64,000 bases of DNA, from positions 186,001 through 250,000 of the forward strand of contig CAWJRN010000007.1 in assembly GCA_963845265.1 (NCBI GenBank), read 5' to 3'. The translations under genes and the position numbers were made by a program. The notes beneath the pieces are model-generated. The model saw nothing but the letters and a program-made list of their open reading frames with translations, ran no database searches and was not told where the DNA came from. This document shows, in pieces, positions 44,473 through 52,745 of the stretch (position 1 is the stretch's first letter; each line of letters begins with the position of its first letter). This DNA comes from DYRB01 sp963845265 (lineage in GTDB: Bacteria; Pseudomonadota; Gammaproteobacteria; Chromatiales; Chromatiaceae).

Positions 44473-45120
44473 TCAGAATAGGTACGCGAATCCGGTATGA
44501 CGGCGGTGTTGTGCCGCGCTCAGGGCTTGCTGGAGATCGCCCCACAAGTCATCAGCGCATTCCAGGCCGATGGACAAACGCACCAATCCCTCTGTGATGA
44601 GATGCCGTGCCCGTTCCTCCGGCGCGTAGGTACTGTGCGTCATGCTGGCGGGGTGTTGGGCGAGACTCTCAGCATCCCCAAGACTGACCGCGCAGGTAAA
44701 GACTTTCAAAGCGTCGATAAAGCGGGCTCCCTCTTGGACACCGCCTTTGAGCGCGAACGCAATCATTCCACCCGGCAGTTTCATTTGTCGCTCGCACAAT
44801 GCGGTCGTTCAAAGTCCGCCACGCGCGTAACGATGCCGAACTGGGGCAGCAGATGGTTCACCAGCGAGTGCGTACAGCCGTAGAGCGTGAGGTCCACCAG
44901 GAGCTCGTCGCCCGGGCGTAGCAGGGTCCAGATCAATGACGTGGTCGCACCCATCCCGGAGCCGAATGCCTGCCCGGCCTCCGCGCCCTCCAGCTCTGCG
45001 AGGCGAGCTTCCAGCGTCTGGACCGTCGGGTTGGTGACCCGGGTGTAGATCATCCCGGGCTCTGTGCCCGCAAAGCGCGCTGCGCCTTGGGCCGCGGATT
45101 CGAACGCGAAGGTCGATGAC
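44473..45120 (-). pseudogene. Methionine gamma-lyase (megL) remnant lacking its 5' end and middle
   Basis: The 5' part (about 45120-44809) encodes TFAFESAAQGAARFAGTEPG, IYTRVTNPTVQTLEARLAEL, GSGMGATTSLIWTLLRPGDE and LTLYGCTHS, all typical of the N-terminal half of methionine gamma-lyase. The 3' part (about 44793-44473), in another frame, encodes RQMKLPGGMIAFALKGG, PASMTHSTYAPEERA and LVRLSIGLE, the C-terminal end. About 165 residues between are gone, including the PLP lysine. The first 30 or so residues and the promoter are also missing. It abuts a truncated lrp gene on the opposite strand. Confidence 0.82.
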
Positions 45121-45388
45121 GTGGCGTCGTGTGCGTGCGCTCGAAGAGAGTGGGGTGATCGTCGGCTACCGCGCCGTGGTGGACCCCCGCACGCTAGGCT
45201 ACGATGTGCTGGCATTCGTCCACGTCCGCTTCGGTACCCACGACCCGGCATTGCAGCTCGCCTTCGAGGCAGATGTGCTGGAGATCCCGCAGGTTCTTTG
45301 GTGCCACAACGTCTCCGGGGCGACCGACTTCCTACTCTGTGCCGTCGCGCGAAACCTGCGCGAGTACGGAGAATTCATCAGTACTTGA
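45116..45388 (+). pseudogene. Truncated Lrp/AsnC-family regulator
   Basis: Encodes RRVRALEESGVIVGYRAVVD and, further on, ATDFLLCAVARNLREYGEF, the end of the Lrp helix-turn-helix plus most of the RAM ligand-binding domain. The DNA-binding part before RRVRALEE is absent, and the C-terminal strand after GEF is lost at a stop. The intact Lrp at 48033-48503 has the same pattern in the same places. Lrp genes are often divergent from methionine gamma-lyase genes, and here both 5' ends and the shared promoter have been deleted. Confidence 0.8.
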
Positions 45389-45450
45389 ATTCGCTCGCTG
45401 CGTGTGTCAACCCGGAAGTATGACGCGCAGGCCCTTGCGGTCTGCGAATG

Positions 45451-45487
45451 AAAAAGGCCCCGCGAACTGAGTTCGCGGGGCCTTTTG
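45451..45487. terminator. Rho-independent terminator of sulfur globule gene 2
   Basis: AAAAGGCCCCGCGAAC (45452-45467) pairs with GTTCGCGGGGCCTTTT (45471-45486) around TGA. A/T tracts flank both sides. It is the counterpart of 36179-36215, with one compensated change in the stem near the loop. Confidence 0.9.
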
Positions 45488-45538
45488 TTATCCGGGCAGC
45501 CCGCAATGGACCGCCCGAATCCTGGTCAGGCGTGTGCC

Positions 45539-45925
45539 TTACTGAGCGATGGGGGCAACCGGAGCGATCGGGGCATAACCCTGGGGGGCAAGCGCGACCG
45601 GGGGCATCGGGGCAGCGCCGTAGGGGGCGCCGTAGTAGGGGGCGTAGCCGTTGTAGCCGTTATAGCCGTAGCTGTTGTAACCCTGGTAGCGGTTGTAGCC
45701 GCGACCATGACCACGACCGCTGCCGGAGGCGCTGGAGCTCATGCTCATGTCGAAGTCGCCGGTGCCGTCGCCGAAGCCGTCACCGAAGAAGTCGTTCATC
45801 CAGTCACCCATGCCGTTGCCGTTGCCGTAGCCGTTGTCGCCCATGGGGCCGCCCCACCAGGCGGAGGCGGAGGCGGAGGCGACGACCAGGGAGGCGATAG
45901 CAGCAAGCTTGATGATCTTGTTCAT
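45539..45925 (-). CDS. Sulfur globule protein, copy 2
   Basis: A 128-residue paralogue of the protein at 36267-36635 with the same signal peptide (one Thr/Ala change) and the same order of blocks. These are GYGNGNGMGDWMNDFFGDGF, a Ser-rich link, GRGHGRGYNRYQGY and a Pro/Ala/Met tail ending PIAQ. It differs by WWGGPMGDNG near the mature N-terminus and by an extra SYGYNGYNGY repeat. Promoter, 5' hairpin and terminator are also conserved, so the whole unit was duplicated. It should be a structural coat component of periplasmic sulfur globules. Confidence 0.88.
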   Translation of the reverse strand: MNKIIKLAAIASLVVASASASAWWGGPMGDNGYGNGNGMGDWMNDFFGDGFGDGTGDFDMSMSSSASGSGRGHGRGYNRYQGYNSYGYNGYNGYAPYYGAPYGAAPMPPVALAPQGYAPIAPVAPIAQ

Positions 45926-45968
45926 AATTTTTCTCTATTTAATCTTCTAGGTTGGGTTTGGAAGTGGG

Positions 45969-46024
45969 CGAGGCCGTGTCGCCTCGAATGACAAGCAGTA
46001 TATCAGCGGATACTAATAAAGCAA
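45969..46024 (-). promoter_or_regulatory. Promoter and 5' stem-loop of sulfur globule gene 2
   Basis: On the minus strand TTGCTT (46024-46019) and TATACT (46002-45997) are 16 bases apart. The stem-loop CGAGGC/GCCTCG is at 45969-45986, just inside the expected transcript start. From the boxes to the ATG this leader closely matches that of copy 1, while DNA upstream of about 46050 is unrelated. Confidence 0.72.
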
Positions 46025-46166
46025 TGCATATTTTATCGAAACAATAAAAATATTTTTGGAACAACCGCCGATCGGGCCGCTTGATCTGCGGTTGGCCCTG
46101 GCGCCGGCACCGGCCCTGGCACCGCCCAGGTGTCTGACTGAGCCTCCCGCGATGCATGCCGTGAGG

Positions 46167-47864
46167 TCAGGCCGCCCGACTTGCGATGGCGTTGACGCCC
46201 GTCGCCTCTAACCGCGCCGCGGCGCTCGCCAAGGCCTTGATCGAGGCGGTGACGATGTTGGCGTCGATGCCTACACCGAAACACTCATGTCGACCGCCGG
46301 CATGGGCGACCTCGACGAAGGCGCAGGCGCGGGCATCGCCGCCGTCGGTGCTGCTACCGAGGGCGCGCTCCTCATAGCCGCGCACGTGAAGGTCGACGCC
46401 GAGCCCGCGCAAGGCATGCACGGCCGCGTCGATCGGCCCGTTGCCTTCCCCGTTCAGCAAATGGGTCATGCCGTCCACTTCGACGCTGAGGCGGATGCCC
46501 TGGGCGCCGTCGCGCTCATACAAATGATGCTCGACGTAGCGTATCGGCCGGTCCACTTCGAGATAGGTCCGCGAGAACAGCGCCCAGATGTCCGCCGCGC
46601 TCATCTCGCCGCCGTGGTGGTCGGTGTGCCGCTGCACCTCGGCCGAAAACTCGATCTGCAGGCGACGCGGCAGGACTACGCCGTACTCCGTCTCCAACAA
46701 GTAGGCGACGCCGCCCTTGCCCGACTGGCTGTTGACTCGGATCACGGAACCGTAGCTGCGGCCGAGATCGGCGGGGTCGATGGGCAGGTAGGGGACGTTC
46801 CAGAGCGCGTCGGGCTCTTGCACGGCGAAGCCCTTCTTGATCGCGTCCTGATGCGAGCCCGAGAAGGCGGTGAAGACGAGGTCGCCGACATAGGGGTGGC
46901 GCGGGTGGATGGGCAAGCGGTTGCAATGTTCCACGGTGCGGGCCACGGCGTTGATGTTGGAGAAATCGAGCCCGGGCGCGATGCCCTGGGTGTAGAGATT
47001 GAGCGCCAGGGTGACCAAGTCGACGTTGCCGGTCCGTTCGCCGTTGCCGAACAGACAGCCCTCGACCCGCTCCGCGCCGGCCAGCATGGCCAATTCTGCG
47101 GCGGCCACCGCCGTGCCACGGTCGTTGTGGGGATGGACGCTGAGGATGACGCTGTCGCGCCGGGCGAGGTGGCGGTGCATCCACTCGATCTGGTCGGCAT
47201 AGACGTTGGGCGTCGCCATCTCCACCGTGCTCGGCAGGTTGAGGATGACCTTGTCCTCCGGTGTCGCCCCCCAGGCGGCGGTGACCGCGTCGCAGATCTC
47301 CAGGGCGAAGTCGAGTTCGGTGGCGGTGAAGGTCTCCGGGCTGTATTCGAGCACCCATTGCGTCTCGGGCTGGGCGTCGGCCAACTCCCGGATCAGGTGT
47401 ACCGACGACACGGCCATGTCGACCACGTGTTCCTTGCTCACGCCGAAGACGTTCTCGCGGAAGGGCCGCGAGGTGGCGTTGTAGACGTGGACGATGGCCC
47501 GTCGGGCGCCCCGGAGCGATTCCATGGTGCGGCGGATGAGGTGCTCGCGGGCCTGGGTCAGCACCTCGATGGTGACGTCGTCCGGGATATGGCCACCCTC
47601 GATCAGCTCGCGGACGAAATCGAAATCGGTCTGCGACGCGGAGGGGAAGGCGACCTCGATCTCCTTGAAGCCGATCCTGCACAAGGTCTGGAACAGGCGC
47701 AGCTTGCGCTCGGCGTTCATCGGCTCGAACAGGGACTGGTTGCCGTCACGCAGGTCGGTGCTCATCCAGATCGGCGGCTGGGTGTGCGTGCGGCCCGGCC
47801 ACTGGCGGTCGGCCAAGGCGACGGGGGTAAATGGGCGGTATTTGCGGGTGGGGTCTTGCAACAT
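46167..47864 (-). CDS. leuA: 2-isopropylmalate synthase LeuA (long, type 2)
   Basis: A 565-residue protein of the type-2 IPMS group. The catalytic barrel has STDLRDGNQSL with the metal-binding Asp and the HPHNDRGTA motif with the His ligands, plus GCLFGNGERTGN. The C-terminal third is the leucine-sensing regulatory domain. It condenses acetyl-CoA with ketoisovalerate. GGAGG eight bases before the ATG at 47864 supports the start. It is divergent from an Lrp-type regulator, with a palindrome between them. Confidence 0.94.
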   Translation of the reverse strand: MLQDPTRKYRPFTPVALADRQWPGRTHTQPPIWMSTDLRDGNQSLFEPMNAERKLRLFQTLCRIGFKEIEVAFPSASQTDFDFVRELIEGGHIPDDVTIEVLTQAREHLIRRTMESLRGARRAIVHVYNATSRPFRENVFGVSKEHVVDMAVSSVHLIRELADAQPETQWVLEYSPETFTATELDFALEICDAVTAAWGATPEDKVILNLPSTVEMATPNVYADQIEWMHRHLARRDSVILSVHPHNDRGTAVAAAELAMLAGAERVEGCLFGNGERTGNVDLVTLALNLYTQGIAPGLDFSNINAVARTVEHCNRLPIHPRHPYVGDLVFTAFSGSHQDAIKKGFAVQEPDALWNVPYLPIDPADLGRSYGSVIRVNSQSGKGGVAYLLETEYGVVLPRRLQIEFSAEVQRHTDHHGGEMSAADIWALFSRTYLEVDRPIRYVEHHLYERDGAQGIRLSVEVDGMTHLLNGEGNGPIDAAVHALRGLGVDLHVRGYEERALGSSTDGGDARACAFVEVAHAGGRHECFGVGIDANIVTASIKALASAAARLEATGVNAIASRAA

Positions 47865-47959
47865 GATCCAGTCCTCCAGAGTCGGCTAGTTCCGATGTGG
47901 AGATGGTAGCCCGGAGGGACGGACGGATGATTGCGAAGTGGGCTGCGCTAACGCATTGG

Positions 47960-47978
47960 TTTGGCAGACTCTGCCAAA
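47960..47978. promoter_or_regulatory. Palindromic operator candidate between leuA and lrp
   Basis: TTTGGCAG-ACT-CTGCCAAA is a perfect 8-bp inverted repeat about 95 bp upstream of leuA and 55 bp upstream of the lrp gene. Its position in a divergent promoter region suggests a regulator site. The bound protein is unknown; Lrp sites are usually more A/T-rich. Confidence 0.45.
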
Positions 47979-48032
47979 AAGGTGCTAATAAGTTAGTATT
48001 GATGCCAGTTCAGTAGATTACTTGGCAATTCC

Positions 48033-48503
48033 ATGAAGATCGACCGCTACGATCATCAAATCCTGCGTCAGCTCCAGGTTGACGGCCGACTGAGCAACCA
48101 GGAGCTGGCCGACCGCATCGGCCTGTCGCCCTCGCCCTGCCTGCGTCGGGTGCGCGCCCTGGAAGAGGCGGGCATCATCACCGGCTACCGTGCACTGGTC
48201 GACGCCAAGGCGCTCGGCCTGAGCCTGATGGCGCTGATCCACATCTCCATGGACCGGCACACGCCAGAGCGTTTTGAAGGCTTGGAGGCCGCGGTCAAGG
48301 ACATCCCCGAAGTCATGGAATGCCTGCTGATCACCGGCCAGGCGGCCGACTATCAATTAAAGGTCGTGGTGCGCGACATGGACGCCTACCAGGAACTGCT
48401 GCTGAACCGGATCACCCGGATACCCGGTGTGACCGGGGTACATTCCAGCTTTGTGTTGCGCAGGGTGGTGGAGAGGACGGCGCTGCCCATCCAGGGCGGT
48501 TGA
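48033..48503 (+). CDS. Lrp/AsnC-family transcriptional regulator
   Basis: A 156-residue protein. The N-terminal helix-turn-helix (about 5-60) contains GRLSNQELADRIGLSPSPC and LRRVRALEEAGIITGYRA. The C-terminal RAM domain (about 65-145) contains VMECLLITGQAADYQLKVVV. It senses an amino acid and probably controls leuA, itself or a distant leucine-responsive set; target assignment is inference from the divergent layout. No good ribosome-binding site precedes the ATG. Confidence 0.9.
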   Translation: MKIDRYDHQILRQLQVDGRLSNQELADRIGLSPSPCLRRVRALEEAGIITGYRALVDAKALGLSLMALIHISMDRHTPERFEGLEAAVKDIPEVMECLLITGQAADYQLKVVVRDMDAYQELLLNRITRIPGVTGVHSSFVLRRVVERTALPIQGG

Positions 48504-48559
48504 CCAGGCATTGGCGGCGCCGCAACCGGTTCAGTCCCACACGCCCACGCGGCGCGGGA

Positions 48560-48916
48560 CTATGGCTGCCTGAAGAGGCATTGGGCGGGGACCTCCAAGT
48601 GCTCGGCGATCTTCTGCTGTGCCAGGTCGCACAAACCGCACTGGCGGCAGGCGGTGCTGCCGTAGGCGCCAAGCGGGAGGGAGGCGCGCAGCCGATAGCC
48701 GAACTCGGCGCTCAGGTCGACGTCCATGGTGTGATTCTGGAGGATCTGTTCCGCCTCGGCGCTGAAGCGGGTGATGAACTCCTCCATCTCACGGCAGTGC
48801 TCCCGCTGGCCGGCAGCCTCGATCAAACTGTTGATGCAATCGACGAACGCACGTCCCCGCCGGTCGGCCTGTGGGTCGCCGGTCTGATAAGCCCTTTTCC
48901 AACGCAGCGGGCGCAT
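48560..48916 (-). CDS. Cys-cluster protein with hemerythrin-like N-terminus
   Basis: A 118-residue protein with a strong GGAGGAGG site before the ATG at 48916. The start, WKRAYQTGDPQADRRGRAFV followed by DCINSLIEA, follows the bacteriohemerythrin pattern (W..xY.TG...D.qH..L...IN.L), but Arg/Gly replace the metal-binding His. The second half has CRQCGLC (Cys90, 93, 96) and another Cys at 113. It might bind an iron-sulfur cluster or zinc instead of a di-iron site. It lies downstream of cydX on the same strand, separated by a 174-bp inverted-repeat element. The family link is tentative; otherwise it is a hypothetical protein. Confidence 0.6.
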   Translation of the reverse strand: MRPLRWKRAYQTGDPQADRRGRAFVDCINSLIEAAGQREHCREMEEFITRFSAEAEQILQNHTMDVDLSAEFGYRLRASLPLGAYGSTACRQCGLCDLAQQKIAEHLEVPAQCLFRQP

Positions 48917-48950
48917 ATGTGAGCCTCCTCCAGGTCCGAGCGTGCAAGTG

Positions 48951-49124
48951 GATCACCCTAAGAAGAGCAGATCAGCCGCAAGTGAACGCAAATAGTCGCA
49001 AATCAACACGGGTGCGGTATCGGTGGCCGGCTTACCCCGCGGGCGGCCGCCGGATTCTGCCTCAGTCACCAAACCATTTGCACTAATTTGCGTCATTTGC
49101 GGCCGAATCGCTCTTTCCAGGATC
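48951..49124. repeat. 174-bp inverted-repeat element, copy 1
   Basis: The ends are long imperfect inverted repeats: GATCACCCTAAGAAGAGC then GCCGCAAGTGAACGCAAAT on the left, and ATTTGCGTCATTTGCGGCC up to CCAGGATC on the right. The middle is unrelated to copy 2 (62561-62733), while the arms match. A lone arm remnant is at 7955-7980. It may be a MITE or a large REP-type unit; no coding capacity. Confidence 0.75.
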
Positions 49125-49125
49125 A

Positions 49126-49248
49126 TCAGCCCTGCTGTGGATCGTCCCCGGCGTCGCCGAGGCACTGCTCGGACTCGTACCACATCACATTGATGATCCC
49201 GAAGGCCAGCGCGAGCAAGACGCCGAGGATCCAGGCGAAGTACCACAT
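49126..49248 (-). CDS. cydX: Cytochrome bd oxidase small subunit CydX
   Basis: A 40-residue single-helix membrane protein, MWYFAWILGVLLALAFGIIN then VMWYESEQC, the typical CydX sequence. CydX stabilises the haem site of cytochrome bd. AGGAGT precedes the ATG by six bases. It is the third gene of cydA-cydB-cydX. Confidence 0.95.
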   Translation of the reverse strand: MWYFAWILGVLLALAFGIINVMWYESEQCLGDAGDDPQQG

Positions 49249-49324
49249 AGGTGACTCCTGACGATTGTCGGTTGAGCGGTCGTTGTATGGGGACTTGGCC
49301 GGGGGAGTCCCCCGGCCAGTATGG

Positions 49325-50467
49325 TCAGTAGGCCAGGTGTTCCTGGGACTCGATCTCTTCCACCGTCACCCGGCGCCACATCTTGGAATAGGTCCAGGTG
49401 GTATAGCCGATGATGATGGGCACGAAGACCACGGCCGCCCAGAACATCACAGCCAGGGTCATGTGGCTGGAGACCGCATCCCAGGCGATCAGGCTGCTGT
49501 TGGGGTTGGTACTCGAGGGCATGATGAAGGGGAACATGGCCGCTCCGGCGGTCATGATGATCCCGGTGATGCCCAAGCTGCTCAGTACCAGCCCGAGCCC
49601 AGGGCGGTTCACCATGGACAGGAGCACCGCCAGCCCCATCCCGATGAAGCCCAGCACCGGGAAGGCGATGGTGAAGGGGTAGGTCTGGTAGTTGGTCAGC
49701 CAGGCGCCGGCCTCGCGCACCACCTCCTTGGTCAGCGGGTTGGGCAGGGCGTCCAGGGCCGGCATGGAGACCACGCGATAGCCCTCGATGCCGAACACCA
49801 GCCAGACCCCGGCCAGGGCGAAGGTGAGGATGGTTATCAGGCCCCAGACCTTGGCCGCTGCCTTGGCCCGGGTGGCGACCGGGTCGGCGGTGCGCAGTTG
49901 CAACCAAATGGCCCCGTGCATGGTCAGCATGCCCACGCTCACCAAGCCAGCGACTAGGGCGAACGGATTCAAGAGCCCGAAGAAGCCACCCGTGTAGTAG
50001 GGGCGCAGCAGGGTATCCAAGTGGAAGGGGACCCCTTGCAGCAGGTTGCCGAAGGCGACGCCGAAGATCAGTGCCGGCACCACGCCGCCGATGAACAGGC
50101 CCCAGTCCCAACTGTTGCGCCAGCGCGGGTCGACGATCTTGCTGCGGTAGTCGAAGCCGACCGGTCTGAAGAACAGGCCGAACAGGGCCAAGAGCATGGC
50201 GAAGTAGAAGCCCGAGAAGGCAGCCCCGTAGACCAGGGGCCAGGCGGCGAAAATGGCCCCGCCGGCGGTGATCAGCCAGACCTGGTTGCCGTCCCAGTGG
50301 GGACCCACGGTGTTGATGATGACCCGCCGTTCCAGGTCCTTCTTGCCGAGGAAGGGCAGCAGGATGCCCACCCCCATGTCCATACCGTCGGTGACGGCAA
50401 AGCCGATGAAGAGGATGCCGACCAGCAGCCACCAGGCAAACTTTAGGGTTTCGTAGTCGATGATCAT
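49325..50467 (-). CDS. cydB: Cytochrome bd ubiquinol oxidase subunit II CydB
   Basis: A 380-residue membrane protein with eight to nine hydrophobic segments. It has the family start DYETLKFAWWLLVGILFIGF, the VTDGMDMGVGILLPF segment, and the NTVGPHWDGNQVWLITAGGA stretch. With CydA it forms the quinol oxidase that reduces oxygen to water at very low oxygen tension, useful to a microaerobic or phototrophic organism for oxygen defence. It starts 21 bp after cydA. Confidence 0.96.
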   Translation of the reverse strand: MIIDYETLKFAWWLLVGILFIGFAVTDGMDMGVGILLPFLGKKDLERRVIINTVGPHWDGNQVWLITAGGAIFAAWPLVYGAAFSGFYFAMLLALFGLFFRPVGFDYRSKIVDPRWRNSWDWGLFIGGVVPALIFGVAFGNLLQGVPFHLDTLLRPYYTGGFFGLLNPFALVAGLVSVGMLTMHGAIWLQLRTADPVATRAKAAAKVWGLITILTFALAGVWLVFGIEGYRVVSMPALDALPNPLTKEVVREAGAWLTNYQTYPFTIAFPVLGFIGMGLAVLLSMVNRPGLGLVLSSLGITGIIMTAGAAMFPFIMPSSTNPNSSLIAWDAVSSHMTLAVMFWAAVVFVPIIIGYTTWTYSKMWRRVTVEEIESQEHLAY

Positions 50468-50488
50468 GTCGGGATTCCTGTGTTGGGC

Positions 50489-52090
50489 CTAGTCGGCTCG
50501 ACGCTGCGGCTGGGTCGCCAGGGTGGCGGTGCCCGCGCCGTGCGACTGTTCGTGGTGATAGCGCCCGGTGTGCAGGGCGCTGGGTCCCATGCGACCGAAC
50601 TTGAACATCAGGAACATCTCGATGACCAGCAGCACGCTGTAGAAGAGGAAGAATCCGGACAGGCTGATGATCAGGTCTGTGCTGGTGAGGCTGGAGGCGG
50701 CCAGGGATGTCGGCAGCACCTCGCCGACGGCCCAGGGCTGACGGCCGAACTCGGCGACGAACCAGCCGGTTTCCACGGCGATCCAGGGGACCGGGATGCT
50801 GTAGAGAAACAGCCGCAGCAGCCAGCGCTTCTGTTCGATGACGCGCTTGGCGTTGTAGTAGAAGCCGAGCAGGATCAGCAGCAGCATCCAGGCCCCGGCG
50901 GCGACCATGATGCGGAAGCTCCAGAACAGGGGCGCCACCTCTGGGATGGAGTCCTTGGCCGCCTGCTTGATCTGTGCCTCCGTGGCCTCGGCCGGGTTGG
51001 CGGTGTAGGCCTTGAGTAGCAGGCCATAGCCTAGGTCCTGCTTGTGGTCTTCGAACATCGCGCGGTTGCCCTCCGTGTCCTGGCCGTTGCGCAAACGTTC
51101 CAGGTACTGGTAGGCGATCATGCCGGAGCGGATGCGTTGCTCGTGCTCGACGATCAGGTCCTTGAGCCCGGTCACTGGGGTGTCGAGGGAGCGGGTGGCG
51201 ATCAGCCCCAGCAGGTAGGGGACCTTGATGGCGTCGTGGGTCTCCTGGGTCTCGTTGTCGGGGAAGCCGATCAGGGTGAAGGCGGCAGGCGCCGGTTCGG
51301 TCTCCCACTCCGCCTCGATGGCCGCCAGCTTGGTCTTCTGCACGTCGCCGACCTCGTAGCCGCTCTCGTCGCCGAGCAGGATGACGGATAGGATCGAGGC
51401 CAGCCCGAAGCCCACTGCCACCGAGAAGGAGCGCTTTGCAAAGGCTAGGTCGCGCCCCTTGAGCAGGTAGTAGGACGAGATCCCCAGCACGAACATGGAT
51501 GCGGTGACATAACCGGCCGCCACGGTGTGCACGAACTTGACCTGGGCCACCGGGTTGAGCAGCAGCTCGCTGAAGCTGACCATCTCCATGCGCATGGTCT
51601 GGTAGCTGAACTCCGAGCCGACAGGGTTCTGCATCCAGCCGTTGGCGATGAGGATCCACAGGGCCGAGAGGTTGGAGCCCAGGGCCATCAGGAAGGTGAC
51701 CGTAAGGTGCTGTCGCTTGGTGAGCCGCTCCCAGCCTAGGAAAAAGAGCCCGATGAAGGTGGACTCCAGAAAGAAGGCCATTAGCCCCTCGATGGCCAGG
51801 GGGGCGCCGAAGACGTCGCCTACGTAGTGGGAGTAGTAGGACCAGTTCATGCCGAACTGGAACTCCATGGTCAGGCCGGTGGTGACACCCAAAGCAAAGT
51901 TGATGCCGAAGAGCTTGCCCCAGAACTTGGTCATGTCCTGATAGATCTGGCGCCCGGTCATGACGTACACGCTCTCCATGATGACCAGGATCCAGACCAT
52001 GCCGAGGGTCAGGGGGACGAACAGGAAGTGGTACATGGCGGTGGAGGCGAATTGCCACCGCGAGAGTTCGATCATGGTGCCGTCTAGCAT
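50489..52090 (-). CDS. cydA: Cytochrome bd ubiquinol oxidase subunit I CydA
   Basis: A 533-residue protein with nine hydrophobic segments. The high-spin haem ligand lies in STAMYHFLFVPLTLG, and the quinol-binding Q-loop is the long soluble stretch around residues 250-380, of the E. coli length class. The conserved GRQPWAVGE motif is present. The first gene of cydABX. An in-frame ATG six codons in (MIELSRWQ) is the more usual N-terminus and could be the real start. Upstream regulators such as Fnr or ArcA sites were not recognised. Confidence 0.95.
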   Translation of the reverse strand: MLDGTMIELSRWQFASTAMYHFLFVPLTLGMVWILVIMESVYVMTGRQIYQDMTKFWGKLFGINFALGVTTGLTMEFQFGMNWSYYSHYVGDVFGAPLAIEGLMAFFLESTFIGLFFLGWERLTKRQHLTVTFLMALGSNLSALWILIANGWMQNPVGSEFSYQTMRMEMVSFSELLLNPVAQVKFVHTVAAGYVTASMFVLGISSYYLLKGRDLAFAKRSFSVAVGFGLASILSVILLGDESGYEVGDVQKTKLAAIEAEWETEPAPAAFTLIGFPDNETQETHDAIKVPYLLGLIATRSLDTPVTGLKDLIVEHEQRIRSGMIAYQYLERLRNGQDTEGNRAMFEDHKQDLGYGLLLKAYTANPAEATEAQIKQAAKDSIPEVAPLFWSFRIMVAAGAWMLLLILLGFYYNAKRVIEQKRWLLRLFLYSIPVPWIAVETGWFVAEFGRQPWAVGEVLPTSLAASSLTSTDLIISLSGFFLFYSVLLVIEMFLMFKFGRMGPSALHTGRYHHEQSHGAGTATLATQPQRRAD

Positions 52091-52328
52091 GTCTGCCTCA
52101 CCAGCGGTTCAGGTTGGGGTAGTTCGGTTCGTTAGGCGTCCGGGACCGCCCGGTTGCACGGCCCGCGACTGGGGGGAGGATAAACGGTCGATGGCCGTGG
52201 CGGAAATCAGACTCCGCAATGCCCGTTAGGAATCTAGTGGCTTTCGTAGAAGGTGCGCCGGGTCCTGGTCGGGTGCTGTCGCAGCCTGCTTGACCCTGGC
52301 CTTTGGGTACGCAGCCCCCGTCGGCGTC

Positions 52329-52745
52329 TCACTTGCCCAGTGTTAGTTGCACCGTCTTGCCGCCCATCGGTTGGCCATGACCGTGATCGTTGCCGTGCTC
52401 GTGATCGTGATCATGAGGTAGTGGCGCCGCCAGGGGTTGGCCTGCAACGAGTGCGGTGACCGCAGCCAGCGGATCGGTCGCCGCGGTGGCCACCACGCGC
52501 ACCCCATAGCGGGCCAGGCGCTGACCGAAGCCTTGGCCGTGCCCTTGGGTGATGAGGGCGTCGAGGCAGAACAGGGGGTGGTCTTCGCCGTGGTACTCGT
52601 GCAGGGACATCTCCGGTGGCAGGTCGAGACGTTCCACCTCGCGGGGTTCGGTCCCGGGTACTGCCTCGAAGACCAGGAAGCGGCGGGTTTTGCCGGCGTG
52701 GCCGGTGATGGTGCGGAAATTCTGACTGGTCACGCCGATGCGCAT
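52329..52745 (-). CDS. NifX/NafY-type (dinitrogenase cofactor-like) protein with His-rich tail
   Basis: A 138-residue protein. The first 105 residues follow the NifX/NifB-C fold: MRIGVTSQNFRTITGHAGK at the start, a Cys in HPLFCLDALITQG and GVRVVATAATDPLAAV. Members bind FeMo cofactor precursors or other metal clusters. The C-terminal tail HDHDHEHGNDHGHGQ should bind metal ions. No nif genes are nearby, so nitrogenase involvement is not indicated. Its start lies inside the end of the DUF6858-like gene, so the two are coupled. Confidence 0.82.
   Translation of the reverse strand: MRIGVTSQNFRTITGHAGKTRRFLVFEAVPGTEPREVERLDLPPEMSLHEYHGEDHPLFCLDALITQGHGQGFGQRLARYGVRVVATAATDPLAAVTALVAGQPLAAPLPHDHDHEHGNDHGHGQPMGGKTVQLTLGK

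Noticed and set aside
49185..52058. A 957-codon open frame on the minus strand
   Set aside because: It is an out-of-frame shadow over cydA, cydB and cydX, whose sequences are unmistakable; its own translation is Arg/Gly/Pro-rich with no family pattern.
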